Below the pieces are notes generated by a model that worked only from the letters and a program-made list of their open reading frames with translations, was not told where the DNA came from and did no database searches. From Phycicoccus sp. CSK15P-2 (GTDB lineage: Bacteria > Actinomycetota > Actinomycetes > Actinomycetales > Dermatophilaceae), in contig NZ_JAFDVE010000010.1 of assembly GCF_016888005.1 (NCBI RefSeq), forward strand, positions 1 through 64,000: DNA of 64,000 nt, read 5' to 3'. Positions 38,195 to 47,789 of this stretch are shown here, one piece after another. Position 1 is the first letter of the stretch; each line of letters begins with the position of its first letter. Both the position numbers and the translations under genes were made by a program.

Positions 38195-41100
38195 CTACTC
38201 GAGGGTCATCGCGTAGACCTCGAACCGGTCGTCCCCGGGAAGCGTCACCGCCTGCAGCTCGCGGTCGGGGTCGACCTCGACGCTCACCCCGAAGATCTGC
38301 ACGGGCGGCCCGTCGACGCCGGCTCCGGCCTTGATCCGGTGGTCCATGGCGACGGCCACCTCGTTGCCGTGGTGCCCACTGCCGGCGGCCCAGTCGGTGA
38401 GGGCCACCGGCACCGAGTCGACCGTGCCGTCGGTGTAGGTGAGCCGCAGCCGGGTCGAGACGTCGCCGTCGTGCGTCGCTCCGAGCACGCGCAACCGGCT
38501 GCGGGAGGCGGCCGGGACCAGCAGCGTCCGGCCGTCCGCCTCGACGAAGCTCGGGGTGGTCCCCGCGGTCTCGGGCAGCGAGAACGTCGAGCCGTCCCAC
38601 TCCCACAGCCCCGGCGCCGGGAGGAGGTCGGCGTCGTAGCTCCAGCCGGAGCCGTCGAAGTCCCCGTCGCCGGGAGCGTCGACGGTGGCGGTGCCGTCGT
38701 GCGTCCGGACCCCGTCGAGGTCCACCGGGCAGGTGTCGGCGTCCGTTGCCGCACAGCGCAGGGGCTCGCGCACCTGCACGGTCACGGTGCGGACGACGTC
38801 CTCGATGCCCGGCGCACTCGCCCGGACCGTCACCTCGTGGTCACCCTCGCCGAGATCCTCCGGGAGACGCAGCGTCACCGGCACCTGCTCGGTCGCGGGC
38901 GCCTCCTTGCTGCGCAGCACGACCCGGTGGCCGTGGTTCCCCACGCGGGACCTCCAGCCCTCCGGCGTGGTCACGTCCAGCTCGACCGGGAGGCCGCGCG
39001 GCGCCTGGCCGACGAGCTCGACCGTCAGGGTCGCGCGGTCGTCACCGACCGGGACGACGAGCGGGTCCGGGCGGACCGCCATGGACAGCCGTACCCGAGG
39101 GTCGCGGCGGGCCGGCACGACCGAGGGCGGCACGTCGGAGGACCGGGTGCCCCACCGGCTCGGTCGCGTGCCGACCGTCTGGGCGATCGTCCCGCCGTCG
39201 CGCACCGCGTCCCACGACACCCAGCTCTTCGTGCTCCGGCGCCCGTCGACGGCGAGCGTGCGCACGTAGCGGGCGTCGTCGGAGACCCCGGGTGCCGTGA
39301 TCGTGAGGTGCCCGCCCTGGCCGGTCCGGACACCGGTCGGCCGCTGCACCGTGATATCGACCCGCTCGAACTGGGGCGAGGAGACCACGAAGAAGTCGCC
39401 CCCGCTCATCGTCGGGTAGAGACCCCACGAGGAGAAGACGTACCAGGCGGACATCGTGCCGAGGTCGTCGTTGCCGGTGACGCCGTCGGCGCCGTCGGTG
39501 AAGAGCGTGAACGCGGCGCGGGTGACCGTCGCGGTCTTCGCGGGCTCGCGCACCCAGGCGTACATGTACGGGGCGAGCAGGTCGGGCTCGTTGTTGGGGT
39601 TGTACGTCGGCTTGCCGTAGTAGTCGTACGTCTCGACGATCCACGTCGACCGGGCCGTGCCCGCGGGGTCGGCCAGCAGGTCGTCGTAGGCGAAGAAGTC
39701 GTCGAGCCGCTGCTCGGCGCTCCGGCGGCCGCCCATGAGCCGGACCAGGCCGGCGGGGTCGTGGGGCACGAGCCACTGGTACTGGTAGGAGCCGCCCTCG
39801 TGGAAGGCGTGCGAGGCCTCGACCGGGTCGTAGGGGTCGAGCCAGGTGCCGTCCTCCAGGCGCGGGCGGAAGGTCTCCGTCCCCGCGTCCCACAAGGTGC
39901 GGTACCAGCCGGCGCGTTCGGTGAGGGTCCGCGCGTCGGCGCGGTGGCCGAGCCCGGCCGCCATGAGCGCGAGCGAGGCGTCCGCCGCCGCGTACTCGAG
40001 GGTCGCCGACGCCGGGTGCGAGCAGTCGTTGTCACCTCCGTGGCTCACGCAGTCGGTGCCGACGTCCAGTCCGTACGGCACGTAGCCGAGCTCCTCGTAG
40101 TAGTGCTGACCGGAGCGCCCGTTGTAGGGGCTGTCGGCGGGCGGGCGGCTCGTGGCGTTCGCCAGCAGGAGCGCGTACGCCTCGTCCTCGTGCCCCGCGA
40201 GGAAGCCCTTGCTCCAGCCCTCGACGAGGAAGGGCGTCACCGGGTCTCCGGTCATGATGTTCGTCTCGCTGTCGACCAGGGCCCACCGCGGGAGCCATCC
40301 GCCCTCGCGCCCGGTCGCCAGCACCGAGAGGTAGGAGTCCCGCGCGACGTCCGGGGCGAGGATCTCCAGCAGCTGGTTCTGCGGGCGGTAGGTGTCCCAC
40401 AGCGAGAAGTTCTGCCGCGGCGTGTACCCGTCCGCGACGTGCACCTCGCCGTCCCGGCCGAGGTAGCTGCCGTCGGCGTCCGCGGCGAGGTTGGGGTGCA
40501 GCAGGGAGTGGTAGAGCGCCGTGTAGTAGGCCGTCCGTCGCTCGTCGGTGCCGCCGGTCACCGGTGCCAGGCCGAGCTGGTCCTCCCAGCGCTGCGCGAG
40601 CCGGGTGCGCACGGCGTCGAAGTCGAACCCGTCGCCGGTTTCGGCGAGGAGGTTGGCCCGGGCGCCCTCGGCACCCGTGTAGCTCAGCGCGACCTTGACG
40701 GTGACCTCGGAGGTCCCCTCCGGGAAGGTCACCGCCGCGCCGTTGCGGCCGCCGGACGTCTCGGCGTCGCGCCGGCCCGGGGTGAGCGTGCTGCCGCTCC
40801 ACGTCGCGAAGGAGGAGAACGGGGTGCTGAACTCGGCCCGGAACCAGACGGTGTGCTCGTCCTTGCCGGCGCAGAAGTTGCCGTCGTGGATGCGGCCCTC
40901 CACCGCGTGCTCCCCCACGACGTGCACCTCGGAGTCGAAGACGCGCATGTTGGCCTTTCCGGTGTTGAGCAGCACGTTGGCCTGCTCGCCTGCAGGGAAC
41001 GTGTAGCGCTGCCAGCCGGTGCGGTCCGTGGCGGTCAGCTCGGCCTCGACGTCGTACGTGGCGAGCCCGACGCGGTAGTAGCCGGGGCTCGCCTCCTCGT

Positions 41101-41476
41101 CGTCGTGGCTGAACGTCGAGCGGTACTCGTCCGGGTCGGTGGAGGTCACCTCTCCCGTGGTGGGGAGGACGGGGAGCTCGCCGACGACCGGACAGCCGAC
41201 ACCGGACAGGTGGGTCTGGCTGAAGCCGTGGATGCGGTTCTGCGAGTAGTCGTAGCCGCCCTCGCCCCCGGTGTCCGGGCTCACCTGCACCATGCCGAAC
41301 GGCGCGCTCACCCCGGGAAAGGTGTTGCCGTTGTCCTGGGTCCCGACGAACGGGTTGACCCACGAGCCGAGGGGTTCGGCCGCCGAGGCGGAGGTGGAGG
41401 CACCGCCGGTGCCGGTGATCAGCACGACCCCGGCGACGACGCCGCCGACGAGACCAGGACGGTACGGCCGGCGCAT
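38195..41476 (-). CDS. Secreted GH92 alpha-mannosidase
   Basis: Calcium-dependent inverting exo-alpha-mannosidase. From ATG 41476 (AAGGAG 6 nt upstream) the 1093-aa protein has a signal peptide (RRPYRPGLVGGVVAGVVLI, cleavage near ASA-A). The GH92 N-terminal beta-sandwich has NPFVGTQDNGNTFPGVSAPFG and HLSGVG. The (alpha/alpha)6 catalytic domain has the general-acid Glu in HEGGSYQYQWLVPHD (codon 39797-39799) and the acidic motif GNDDLGTMSAWYVF. After about residue 790 come Ig-like segments, including a NEW3-type stretch, and a C-terminal beta domain. Substrate is probably alpha-1,2- or related mannosides of fungal or host glycans; the linkage cannot be read from sequence. No transporter adjoins it. 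Confidence 0.93.
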   Translation of the reverse strand: MRRPYRPGLVGGVVAGVVLITGTGGASTSASAAEPLGSWVNPFVGTQDNGNTFPGVSAPFGMVQVSPDTGGEGGYDYSQNRIHGFSQTHLSGVGCPVVGELPVLPTTGEVTSTDPDEYRSTFSHDDEEASPGYYRVGLATYDVEAELTATDRTGWQRYTFPAGEQANVLLNTGKANMRVFDSEVHVVGEHAVEGRIHDGNFCAGKDEHTVWFRAEFSTPFSSFATWSGSTLTPGRRDAETSGGRNGAAVTFPEGTSEVTVKVALSYTGAEGARANLLAETGDGFDFDAVRTRLAQRWEDQLGLAPVTGGTDERRTAYYTALYHSLLHPNLAADADGSYLGRDGEVHVADGYTPRQNFSLWDTYRPQNQLLEILAPDVARDSYLSVLATGREGGWLPRWALVDSETNIMTGDPVTPFLVEGWSKGFLAGHEDEAYALLLANATSRPPADSPYNGRSGQHYYEELGYVPYGLDVGTDCVSHGGDNDCSHPASATLEYAAADASLALMAAGLGHRADARTLTERAGWYRTLWDAGTETFRPRLEDGTWLDPYDPVEASHAFHEGGSYQYQWLVPHDPAGLVRLMGGRRSAEQRLDDFFAYDDLLADPAGTARSTWIVETYDYYGKPTYNPNNEPDLLAPYMYAWVREPAKTATVTRAAFTLFTDGADGVTGNDDLGTMSAWYVFSSWGLYPTMSGGDFFVVSSPQFERVDITVQRPTGVRTGQGGHLTITAPGVSDDARYVRTLAVDGRRSTKSWVSWDAVRDGGTIAQTVGTRPSRWGTRSSDVPPSVVPARRDPRVRLSMAVRPDPLVVPVGDDRATLTVELVGQAPRGLPVELDVTTPEGWRSRVGNHGHRVVLRSKEAPATEQVPVTLRLPEDLGEGDHEVTVRASAPGIEDVVRTVTVQVREPLRCAATDADTCPVDLDGVRTHDGTATVDAPGDGDFDGSGWSYDADLLPAPGLWEWDGSTFSLPETAGTTPSFVEADGRTLLVPAASRSRLRVLGATHDGDVSTRLRLTYTDGTVDSVPVALTDWAAGSGHHGNEVAVAMDHRIKAGAGVDGPPVQIFGVSVEVDPDRELQAVTLPGDDRFEVYAMTLE

Positions 41477-41556
41477 GGGTCGCTCCTTCGGGTGACGACG
41501 CTGTCGGCACCCGACTGTCCTGGGCGGTCCGGTCCTCGGCAACAGGTGGACGAGGT

Positions 41557-41575
41557 CCTGTCCGCTCCGGACAGG
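41557..41575. promoter_or_regulatory. Inverted repeat upstream of GH92
   Basis: CCTGTCCG (41557-41564), CTC, CGGACAGG (41568-41575): a perfect 8-bp inverted repeat 81-99 bp upstream of the GH92 start and about 50 nt past the thrS stop. It could be an operator for the mannosidase or part of the thrS termination region. No regulator gene is adjacent. Confidence 0.35.
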
Positions 41576-41591
41576 CCGCGGGACAGATGGC

Positions 41592-41618
41592 CCGGGTCTG
41601 CGGCCACCGCAGGCCCGG
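41592..41618 (-). terminator. thrS terminator hairpin
   Basis: CCGGGTCTGCGG (41592-41603) and CCGCAGGCCCGG (41607-41618) make a 12-position stem with one non-Watson-Crick pair and a 3-nt loop. It starts 5 nt after the thrS stop on the minus strand. No T tract follows. Confidence 0.6.
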
Positions 41619-41622
41619 ACGG

Positions 41623-43608
41623 TCAGACCTGGCGCTTCTCCCGGACGGCGGCGGCGATCTCCTCGACGGCCTCGGCGACCGGCACCCCGTTCTTCTGCGA
41701 CCCGTCGCGGTAGCGGAAGGACACCGCGCCGGCGGAGCGGTCGTCCTCCCCCGCGATGAGGACGAACGGCACCTTGGCCTTGCTCGCGGTGCGGATCTTC
41801 TTCGGGAAGCGGTCGTCGGACTCGTCGAGCTCGAAGCGCAGGCCGGCGGCCCGCAGCTGCTCGCCGACCTCGCGCAGGTACGGGACGAACTCGTCGGCCA
41901 CCGGCACCCCGAGGGCCTGCACCGGCGAGAGCCAGGGCGGGAACGCGCCGGCGTAGTGCTCGACGAGCACCCCGATGAAGCGCTCGATGGAGCCGAACTT
42001 CGCCGAGTGGATCATCACGGGCTGCCGCCGGGAGCCGTCAGCGGCCTGGTACTCGAGACCGAAGCGCTCCGGCGAGGGCTGGTTGAAGTCGTACTGGATG
42101 GTCGACATCTGCCAGGTCCGCCCGATCGCGTCCCGGGCCTGCACCGACACCTTGGGCCCGTAGTACGCGGCGCCGCCCGGGTCGGGGACGAGCTCGAGCC
42201 CGGACTGGACGCAGACGTCCTCCAGGACCTTCGTCGCCAGCTCCCAGTCCTCGTCCGAGCCGATGAACTTGTCCGGCTTGGAGTCGTCCCGCGTGGAGAG
42301 CTCGAGGTAGAAGTCGTCGAGCCCGAAGTCGCGGAACAGCCCTAGGCAGAAGTCGAGCAGGTGCTGGATCTCGGCCGGCGCCTGCTCCGGAGTGACGTAG
42401 GAGTGCGAGTCGTCCTGGGCGAAGCCGCGCACCCGGGTGAGCCCGTGGACGACGCCGGACTTCTCGTGCCGGTACACGTGCCCGAACTCGAAGAGCCGCA
42501 GCGGGAGGTCGCGGTAGGAACGCTGCCGGGAGCGGTAGATCAGGTTGTGCATCGGACAGTTCATCGCCTTGAGGCGGTAGTCCATGCCGTCGACGTCCAT
42601 GGGAGGGAACATCCCCTCGCCGTAGTACGGCAGGTGGCCCGAGGTGTGGAAGAGGCCCTCTTTGGCGATGTGCGGGGTGCCGACGTACTCGAAGCCCTCC
42701 TCGATGTGCCGGCGACGGACGTAGTCCTCCATCTCCCGTTTGATGACCCCGCCCTTGGGGTGGAAGACCGGCAGACCGGAGCCGATCTCGTCGGGGAAGG
42801 AGTAAAGGTCGAGCTCTCGCCCCAGCGTGCGGTGGTCGCGACGCTCGGCCTCCGCGAGCCGGTCGAGATAGGCCTTGAGCTCGTCCTTGCTCGGCCACGC
42901 GGTGCCGTACACGCGCTGCAGCTGCGGGTTCTTCTCGGACCCGCGCCAGTAGGCGGCCGCGCTGCGCATGAGCTTGAACGCGTTGCCGAGCACCTTGGTC
43001 GACGGCACGTGCGGGCCGCGGCACAGGTCGCCCCAGGCGACCGAGCCGTCGCGGCGGACGTTGTCGTAGATCGTCAGCTGGGACCCGCCGACCTCGACGC
43101 TCGCACCTTCGGCGGCGTCCTCGGCGGCGCCGCCCTTGAGGCCGATGAGCTCGATCTTGTAGGGCTCGTCGGCGAGCTCGACGGCGGCGTCTGCGTCGGC
43201 GACCTCACGGCGGTGGAAGGTCTGGCCCTCGTTGACGATCTTCTGCATCGCCTTCTCGAGCGCCTTGAGGTCCTCGGGGGTGAACGGGGTCTCGACGTCG
43301 AAGTCGTAGTAGAAGCCGTCGCGCACGGGCGGGCCGATGCCGAGCTTCGCCGACGGATGCAGCTGCTGGACGGCCTGGGCGAGGACGTGGGCCGCGGAGT
43401 GGCGCAGGACGTCGAGGCCGTCCTGCTCGGCGGCGGTGACGGGCTCGACGACGTCGCCGTCGGCAACGGACAGGTGCAGGTCGCGCAGCTCGCCGCCGAC
43501 GCGGGCGACGAGGACGCTGCGGTCGCCGTCGAAGAGCTCGGCGTAGGTCGTGCCCTGGTCCACCTGTCGCTCGCTCCCGGCGATGTGGACGGTGACCTGG
43601 GCAGACAT
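41623..43608 (-). CDS. thrS: Threonyl-tRNA synthetase
   Basis: Charges tRNA-Thr. From ATG 43608 (GAGGAG 8 nt upstream) the protein has 661 aa. It has a TGS-like N-terminal domain and an editing domain with [16 protein letters not shown]. The class II core has [20 protein letters not shown] and [13 protein letters not shown], and the anticodon domain follows. The core Cys-His-His zinc residues are in place. An ATG ten codons upstream (43638) is also in frame but worse placed. No T-box leader is visible upstream (43609-43717). Confidence 0.96.
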   Translation of the reverse strand: MSAQVTVHIAGSERQVDQGTTYAELFDGDRSVLVARVGGELRDLHLSVADGDVVEPVTAAEQDGLDVLRHSAAHVLAQAVQQLHPSAKLGIGPPVRDGFYYDFDVETPFTPEDLKALEKAMQKIVNEGQTFHRREVADADAAVELADEPYKIELIGLKGGAAEDAAEGASVEVGGSQLTIYDNVRRDGSVAWGDLCRGPHVPSTKVLGNAFKLMRSAAAYWRGSEKNPQLQRVYGTAWPSKDELKAYLDRLAEAERRDHRTLGRELDLYSFPDEIGSGLPVFHPKGGVIKREMEDYVRRRHIEEGFEYVGTPHIAKEGLFHTSGHLPYYGEGMFPPMDVDGMDYRLKAMNCPMHNLIYRSRQRSYRDLPLRLFEFGHVYRHEKSGVVHGLTRVRGFAQDDSHSYVTPEQAPAEIQHLLDFCLGLFRDFGLDDFYLELSTRDDSKPDKFIGSDEDWELATKVLEDVCVQSGLELVPDPGGAAYYGPKVSVQARDAIGRTWQMSTIQYDFNQPSPERFGLEYQAADGSRRQPVMIHSAKFGSIERFIGVLVEHYAGAFPPWLSPVQALGVPVADEFVPYLREVGEQLRAAGLRFELDESDDRFPKKIRTASKAKVPFVLIAGEDDRSAGAVSFRYRDGSQKNGVPVAEAVEEIAAAVREKRQV

Positions 43609-43717
43609 GACGGCGGCTCCTCGGATGGGCTGACGCACCGGGACCGGCGCGCCCCGATCGTATCGAGCGCGCCGGTCCCCGCTCGCGGCGGTTTCGCCGG
43701 ACCCGGCCGGCCACTCC

Positions 43718-44371
43718 TCAGAGCTCGAAGGTCAGCCGGACGAGGTAGCTCGAGTGCTCCTCGCGGGACCGGTAGCGACGAGCCGCCCGCAGCAGCGCGC
43801 CGACCCGGTCCCAGGTGCCCTCGACGGACAGGCCGGGGACGTCCCCGCTCGGCTCGTCGCGTTCGACCGGCGGGACCGCCGGGCCGCGGACGTCGGCGGC
43901 GGTCACCCGGAACCTGTCGAGCATGATGACGTCGTCCTGGAGGACCCGGCGCGCCAGCGGCGGCACGAGCAGCACCCGGGCCGCGGTGCGGGCCGGGCGG
44001 CGACGCAGGGCGAGTCCCCGGTCGGAAGCGGTCACCGACTGCCGGAAGTCCTCGAACTTGGCGGCGGCCAGCTTCTCCGTCGAGCCGCGGCCGTCGATCT
44101 CGTACCCCACGACGGTGACCGTGACGTCGTCGGTGGACCCGGCCGCGTCGAGCACCGTGTGGCGGACGACGAGCAGGTCGTCACTGTCGACGCCGGTCCG
44201 CACCCAGTGGTAGGTCGTCAGCAGGTCCCCGGTGTCGGTGTCGTGCACCGCGAGGAACACCGCCACCTCGTCCGACCCGCGCCGGCGGCGCCGGGCCCGG
44301 CGCTGCGCCGTCCGCCCCGCTGCGGTCTCCACCTCGCACAGCACCGACTGCAGCTCGACTCCCACACCCAT
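43718..44371 (-). CDS. Protein of unknown function, 217 aa
   Basis: ATG 44371 follows GGAGACGTC, giving 217 aa. The protein is soluble, with an N-terminal half of alternating beta strands ([32 protein letters not shown]), a very basic patch ([10 protein letters not shown]) near residue 25, and an Arg-rich C-terminus. No TM helix, signal peptide or known motif. I do not recognise the family. It lies between thrS and the APH-fold kinase, both on the same strand. Confidence 0.7.
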   Translation of the reverse strand: MGVGVELQSVLCEVETAAGRTAQRRARRRRRGSDEVAVFLAVHDTDTGDLLTTYHWVRTGVDSDDLLVVRHTVLDAAGSTDDVTVTVVGYEIDGRGSTEKLAAAKFEDFRQSVTASDRGLALRRRPARTAARVLLVPPLARRVLQDDVIMLDRFRVTAADVRGPAVPPVERDEPSGDVPGLSVEGTWDRVGALLRAARRYRSREEHSSYLVRLTFEL

Positions 44372-44444
44372 GACGTCTCCTCGATCGTGTCCTCGGCGGT
44401 CACAGTGCAGGAGGAACGAAGGCGTCGTGTGATACCGGGGACGG

Positions 44445-45461
44445 TCAGGCGGCGGGCGGGTCGAGAACGAAACGGCCCGTGGTGAGCCAGTGCCGCAGCC
44501 GCTCGACGGTGCGCGCGAGGTACTCGGGAGCCATCGCGCGGTACTCCGGGGTGCTCGTCGTGAGCAGCGAGTTCGCGAGGATGAGCTGCCGGGAGGCGAT
44601 GAGCGTCTCGAAGCGCTCCGGCGGGACGTCGGGCCACTCGACGACCTCGCCGTAGCCGGCGCGCAGCGCGGTCTCGACCTCGGGCGGGTCGCCCCGTAGG
44701 TAGTACGTCGCGACCGCGAGATCGAGCGCCGGCGTGGCGAGACCGGCGTCGTCGAAGTCGAAGACGGCGAGCCGGCCCTCGTGCCACTTGAGGTTCCCGC
44801 CGTGCAGGTCCCCGTGCACCACCACGGGGGTCGTCGTGGCGACGTCCGCGGCGAACGCCTGCCGGGTGCGCTCGAACGTCTCGGCGACGACCTGGCTGCC
44901 GCTGTCGTCCAGCAGCTCGCTGGAGGACAGCCGGTCCTCGTCCCCGCACAGCGGCTCGTCGAACACCGGCAGCGACGTCCCGGAGGGTGGGCTCCAGGTG
45001 GAGGCGTGGACGTGCAACGTGGCCATGGCGCGGCCCAGCGCACTGGCCTGGTCGAGGTCGCAGTCCCCGACGTCCTCGCCGTCGAGCCAGGTGTTGACGA
45101 CGACCCTGAAGTCACGCTCGGGCACGGCGGAGCGGACGATCGTGAAGGGCTCCCCGTGGCGCGTCGGCACGGGATCGGGGACGCGGACGTCGGTGTCGCG
45201 GGCCAGCGCGTGCACCCAGGCGAGCTGCGCCGCGAGGTGGGTGTCGTCGGACAGGGAGTTGACGTTGACCCGCAGGGCGACCCGCCGACTGTCGCTCGTG
45301 GCGACCTCGAAGGTCGTGTTGAAGCCGTGGAGCACCAGCTCGAGGCGCGCGACCTCCAGCCCGAACCGCGGTGCGGCCTCCAGGGCGACCCGGCGCAGCG
45401 CGTCGACCTGGGCCTGCTCGTCGAGGTCCTCGTACCGGGTCGCTGCGTCGTGGGCGGTCAC
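44445..45461 (-). CDS. APH-fold small-molecule kinase
   Basis: A 338-aa aminoglycoside-phosphotransferase-fold protein. The Brenner-type catalytic loop is VVHGDLHGGNLKWHEG, followed by the metal motif FDFDDAGLATPALDLA. The ATP-binding N-lobe (FNTTFEVATSDSRRVALRV) is in place. Such proteins phosphorylate varied hydroxyl substrates, and nothing nearby points to antibiotic resistance. I take GTG 45461; ATG 45560 would add 33 residues of poor quality. Confidence 0.85.
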   Translation of the reverse strand: MTAHDAATRYEDLDEQAQVDALRRVALEAAPRFGLEVARLELVLHGFNTTFEVATSDSRRVALRVNVNSLSDDTHLAAQLAWVHALARDTDVRVPDPVPTRHGEPFTIVRSAVPERDFRVVVNTWLDGEDVGDCDLDQASALGRAMATLHVHASTWSPPSGTSLPVFDEPLCGDEDRLSSSELLDDSGSQVVAETFERTRQAFAADVATTTPVVVHGDLHGGNLKWHEGRLAVFDFDDAGLATPALDLAVATYYLRGDPPEVETALRAGYGEVVEWPDVPPERFETLIASRQLILANSLLTTSTPEYRAMAPEYLARTVERLRHWLTTGRFVLDPPAA

Positions 45462-45581
45462 GCGGGCAGCCAAGCACAGCCCGTTCGTGGACCGCGAACG
45501 TTTTCCCGCGAGTGAACAGGCGCGACGCGCGCACGTGTCGGGACCCACGACGGGCCGCACCGCGACCCGTTCAGCCGCGCC

Positions 45582-46433
45582 TCAGGCCTCGAGGGAGAGG
45601 ACGAGGTGCGTCGTCGACGGGTCCTTGCGGGAGCGGAGCGCGGCGACGTCGCCGCCCGCCGTCGTGGCCCGGACCAGCTCGACGCTCGACGGGAGGAACA
45701 CCGGCTTGGTGAACCAGACCCGGCTCGTGGAGGGTCCGAGCGAGGTGCGGCCGAGCGCGGCAAGCGTGCGCGCGTAGGTCCACATGCCGTGCGCGATGTG
45801 CCGGCGGAAGCCCATGGCGCGTGCCGCGAGAGGGTGCAGGTGGATGGGGTTGACGTCACCCGAGACCGCGGCGTACTCACGGCCGAGGTCGTCGGGCAGC
45901 CGCCACACCACGGTGGCGGGGCCCGCCGGGGCGTCGGGTGCCGTGTCGCCCCGCGGTGCGTCGTCGGTGCCGTGTCCGCGGGACAGGTAGACGCTGTCGC
46001 ACTCCCACACGAGGTCCTCGCCGACCTGGGCCTCGAGCCGGACGTCGAGCGTGCGACCGCGCCGGTGCGGCTGCAGCGAGCCGGCCGTGACCGACAGGGT
46101 GAGCGGGTCGGCGGCGTCGAGCGTCCGGTGGGTGGTGACCCGGTTCTCGAGGTGGACCATGCCGGGCAGGGCGAGTGGGAAGTCCGGCCGGGTCATCAGC
46201 TCGCACTGCACGGCGAAGGCGAGTACCCACGGGTACGGCTGCGGCACGGCGTCGGACACCGCGTACCCGGTGAGGCGCTGGTAGGCCGCGAGCCGGTGCC
46301 GGTCGACGCGGACGTTCTCGACGCGCAGCGTGCGGCCCGGCACCTCGCTCCCCCGGCGCCCGCGGGCGGTGAGGGCGGCCCGGGCGAGCAGCGGCCCGAT
46401 GGTCGGCAGCGACGGCAGGGTCTCGGTGGTCAT
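45582..46433 (-). CDS. MaoC-type (R)-3-hydroxyacyl dehydratase (HtdX-like)
   Basis: A 283-aa double-hotdog dehydratase. The hydratase motif is in the C-terminal half: YAAVSGDVNPIHLHPLAARAMGF followed by HGMWTYARTL, with the catalytic Asp and His. It sits directly after fabG4 and fadA2, matching Rv0241c-Rv0242c-Rv0243 of mycobacteria. The set could dehydrate 3-hydroxyacyl intermediates in beta-oxidation or fatty acid elongation. ATG 46433 is used; GTG 46439 would overlap the fabG4 stop. Confidence 0.9.
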   Translation of the reverse strand: MTTETLPSLPTIGPLLARAALTARGRRGSEVPGRTLRVENVRVDRHRLAAYQRLTGYAVSDAVPQPYPWVLAFAVQCELMTRPDFPLALPGMVHLENRVTTHRTLDAADPLTLSVTAGSLQPHRRGRTLDVRLEAQVGEDLVWECDSVYLSRGHGTDDAPRGDTAPDAPAGPATVVWRLPDDLGREYAAVSGDVNPIHLHPLAARAMGFRRHIAHGMWTYARTLAALGRTSLGPSTSRVWFTKPVFLPSSVELVRATTAGGDVAALRSRKDPSTTHLVLSLEA

Positions 46434-46435
46434 CG

Positions 46436-47788
46436 TCACGCCCCGAGCAGGCTCTGCCCGCAGACGCGGACGACGTTGCCGGTCACCGCGGCCTGGGCAT
46501 CCGCCGCGAAGTAGGCGATGGTCTCGGCGACGTCGACCGGGAGCCCGCCCTGGGACAGGCTGTTCAGGCGCCGACCGACCTCGCGGGTGGCGAACGGGAT
46601 CTTCGCGGTCATCTCGGTCTCGATGAAGCCCGGCGCCACGGCGTTGACGGTGATCCCCCGGCGCCGCAGGGCCCTGTCGGCCGCGTAGCCGTCGACGAGC
46701 CCGATGACGCCGGCCTTCGACGCCGCGTAGCTGCTCTGCCCGCGGTTGCCTGCGATCCCGGCGATCGAGGACACGAGGACCATCCGGCCGCCGTCGCGCA
46801 GCCCGTCCTTGGCGAGCAGGGCCTCGTTCATCCGCAGGATCGACAGCAGGTTGACCTGGAGCACCGAGTCCCAGCGGTCCTCGTCGGTGTTGGCCAGGAG
46901 CTTGTCCCGGGTGATGCCGGCGTTGTGCACGACGAGGTCGAGCCCGCCGTGGCGGGTGCGGGCATGCTCGGCGATGCGCGCGCCGGCGTCGGTGGCGGTG
47001 ACGTCGACCTGCAGCGCGGTGCCGCCGACCTCGTTCGCGACGTCGGCGAGGGAGGCGCCGGCCGCCGGGATGTCGACGCACACGACGGTGGCGCCGTCAC
47101 GGGCGATGGTACGGGCGATGTCGGCGCCGATCCCGCGGGCGGCCCCGGTGACGACCGCGACCTTCCCGGCGAGGGGGTGCTCGGCGTCGGCCGGGGCGTC
47201 CACGGCACCGCCCTCGCCGACCCGGAACACCTGGCCGTCGACGTAGGCGGACCGGCCGGACAGGAGGAACAGCACCGTGCCGAGCGCCGCGCCCTCCGAC
47301 CCCTCGGTCACGAGGACGAGGTTCGCGGTGGCACCGGCGCGCAGCTCCTTGCCCACCGAGCGGGTGACGCCCTCGAGCGCGCGGCGTGCCGCCTGCTGGG
47401 CGACCGAGCCGGAGGTTCCTGGGCGCCGGCCGACGACGACGACCCGCGCGCACCGGCCGAGCCGCTTCAGCGCGGGCGCGAGGGTGGCACGGAGCGACTC
47501 GAGGTCGGCGGGGGTCTCGGCGGCGGTGAGGTCGACGACGACACCGCCGAGGCGGGCGCCGTCCGGGACGACCTCGGTGAGCGTCGCGCCCGCGGCCGTC
47601 AGCCCGGCCCGCAGGGCGGTGACGGCCGGGGTGTCGGCATGGCCTCCGACGAGTACCGGCCCGTCGACGAGCGGCCCTCCCGGCACGTACCGGCGCAGCG
47701 GCACCGGCTGCGGCAGGCCGAGGGTGGTGGCGAGCTTCTTCCCGAAGCCGCTGCTGACGAACGTGGTGTAGCCGTCGGCGCGCGCCAC
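46436..47788 (-). CDS. fabG4: High-molecular-weight 3-oxoacyl reductase FabG4
   Basis: A 450-aa two-domain SDR, roughly twice the size of ordinary FabG. The N-terminal flavodoxin-like half lacks a full SDR site. The C-terminal half has TGAARGIGADIARTIA, NAGITRD, SSIAGIAGNRGQSSYAASKAG (Ser, Tyr, Lys) and PGFIETEMTAKIP. This architecture is that of Rv0242c, an NADH-dependent 3-ketoacyl reductase. GTG start 47788, 1 bp downstream of fadA2, so an operon is very likely. Confidence 0.93.
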   Translation of the reverse strand: MARADGYTTFVSSGFGKKLATTLGLPQPVPLRRYVPGGPLVDGPVLVGGHADTPAVTALRAGLTAAGATLTEVVPDGARLGGVVVDLTAAETPADLESLRATLAPALKRLGRCARVVVVGRRPGTSGSVAQQAARRALEGVTRSVGKELRAGATANLVLVTEGSEGAALGTVLFLLSGRSAYVDGQVFRVGEGGAVDAPADAEHPLAGKVAVVTGAARGIGADIARTIARDGATVVCVDIPAAGASLADVANEVGGTALQVDVTATDAGARIAEHARTRHGGLDLVVHNAGITRDKLLANTDEDRWDSVLQVNLLSILRMNEALLAKDGLRDGGRMVLVSSIAGIAGNRGQSSYAASKAGVIGLVDGYAADRALRRRGITVNAVAPGFIETEMTAKIPFATREVGRRLNSLSQGGLPVDVAETIAYFAADAQAAVTGNVVRVCGQSLLGA

Positions 47789-47789
47789 C

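Noticed and set aside
38123-41713. Long plus-strand frame opposite the GH92 gene
   Set aside because: Antisense shadow. The minus strand has signal peptide, ribosome site and GH92 catalytic motifs.
41623-43717. Possible T-box leader upstream of thrS
   Set aside because: No T-box sequence (TGGNACC-like) or specifier hairpin is visible in 43609-43717; actinobacterial T-boxes mainly precede ileS.
44445-45461. APH-fold kinase as an aminoglycoside-resistance gene
   Set aside because: The fold is shared with many metabolic kinases, and no resistance or mobile context adjoins it.
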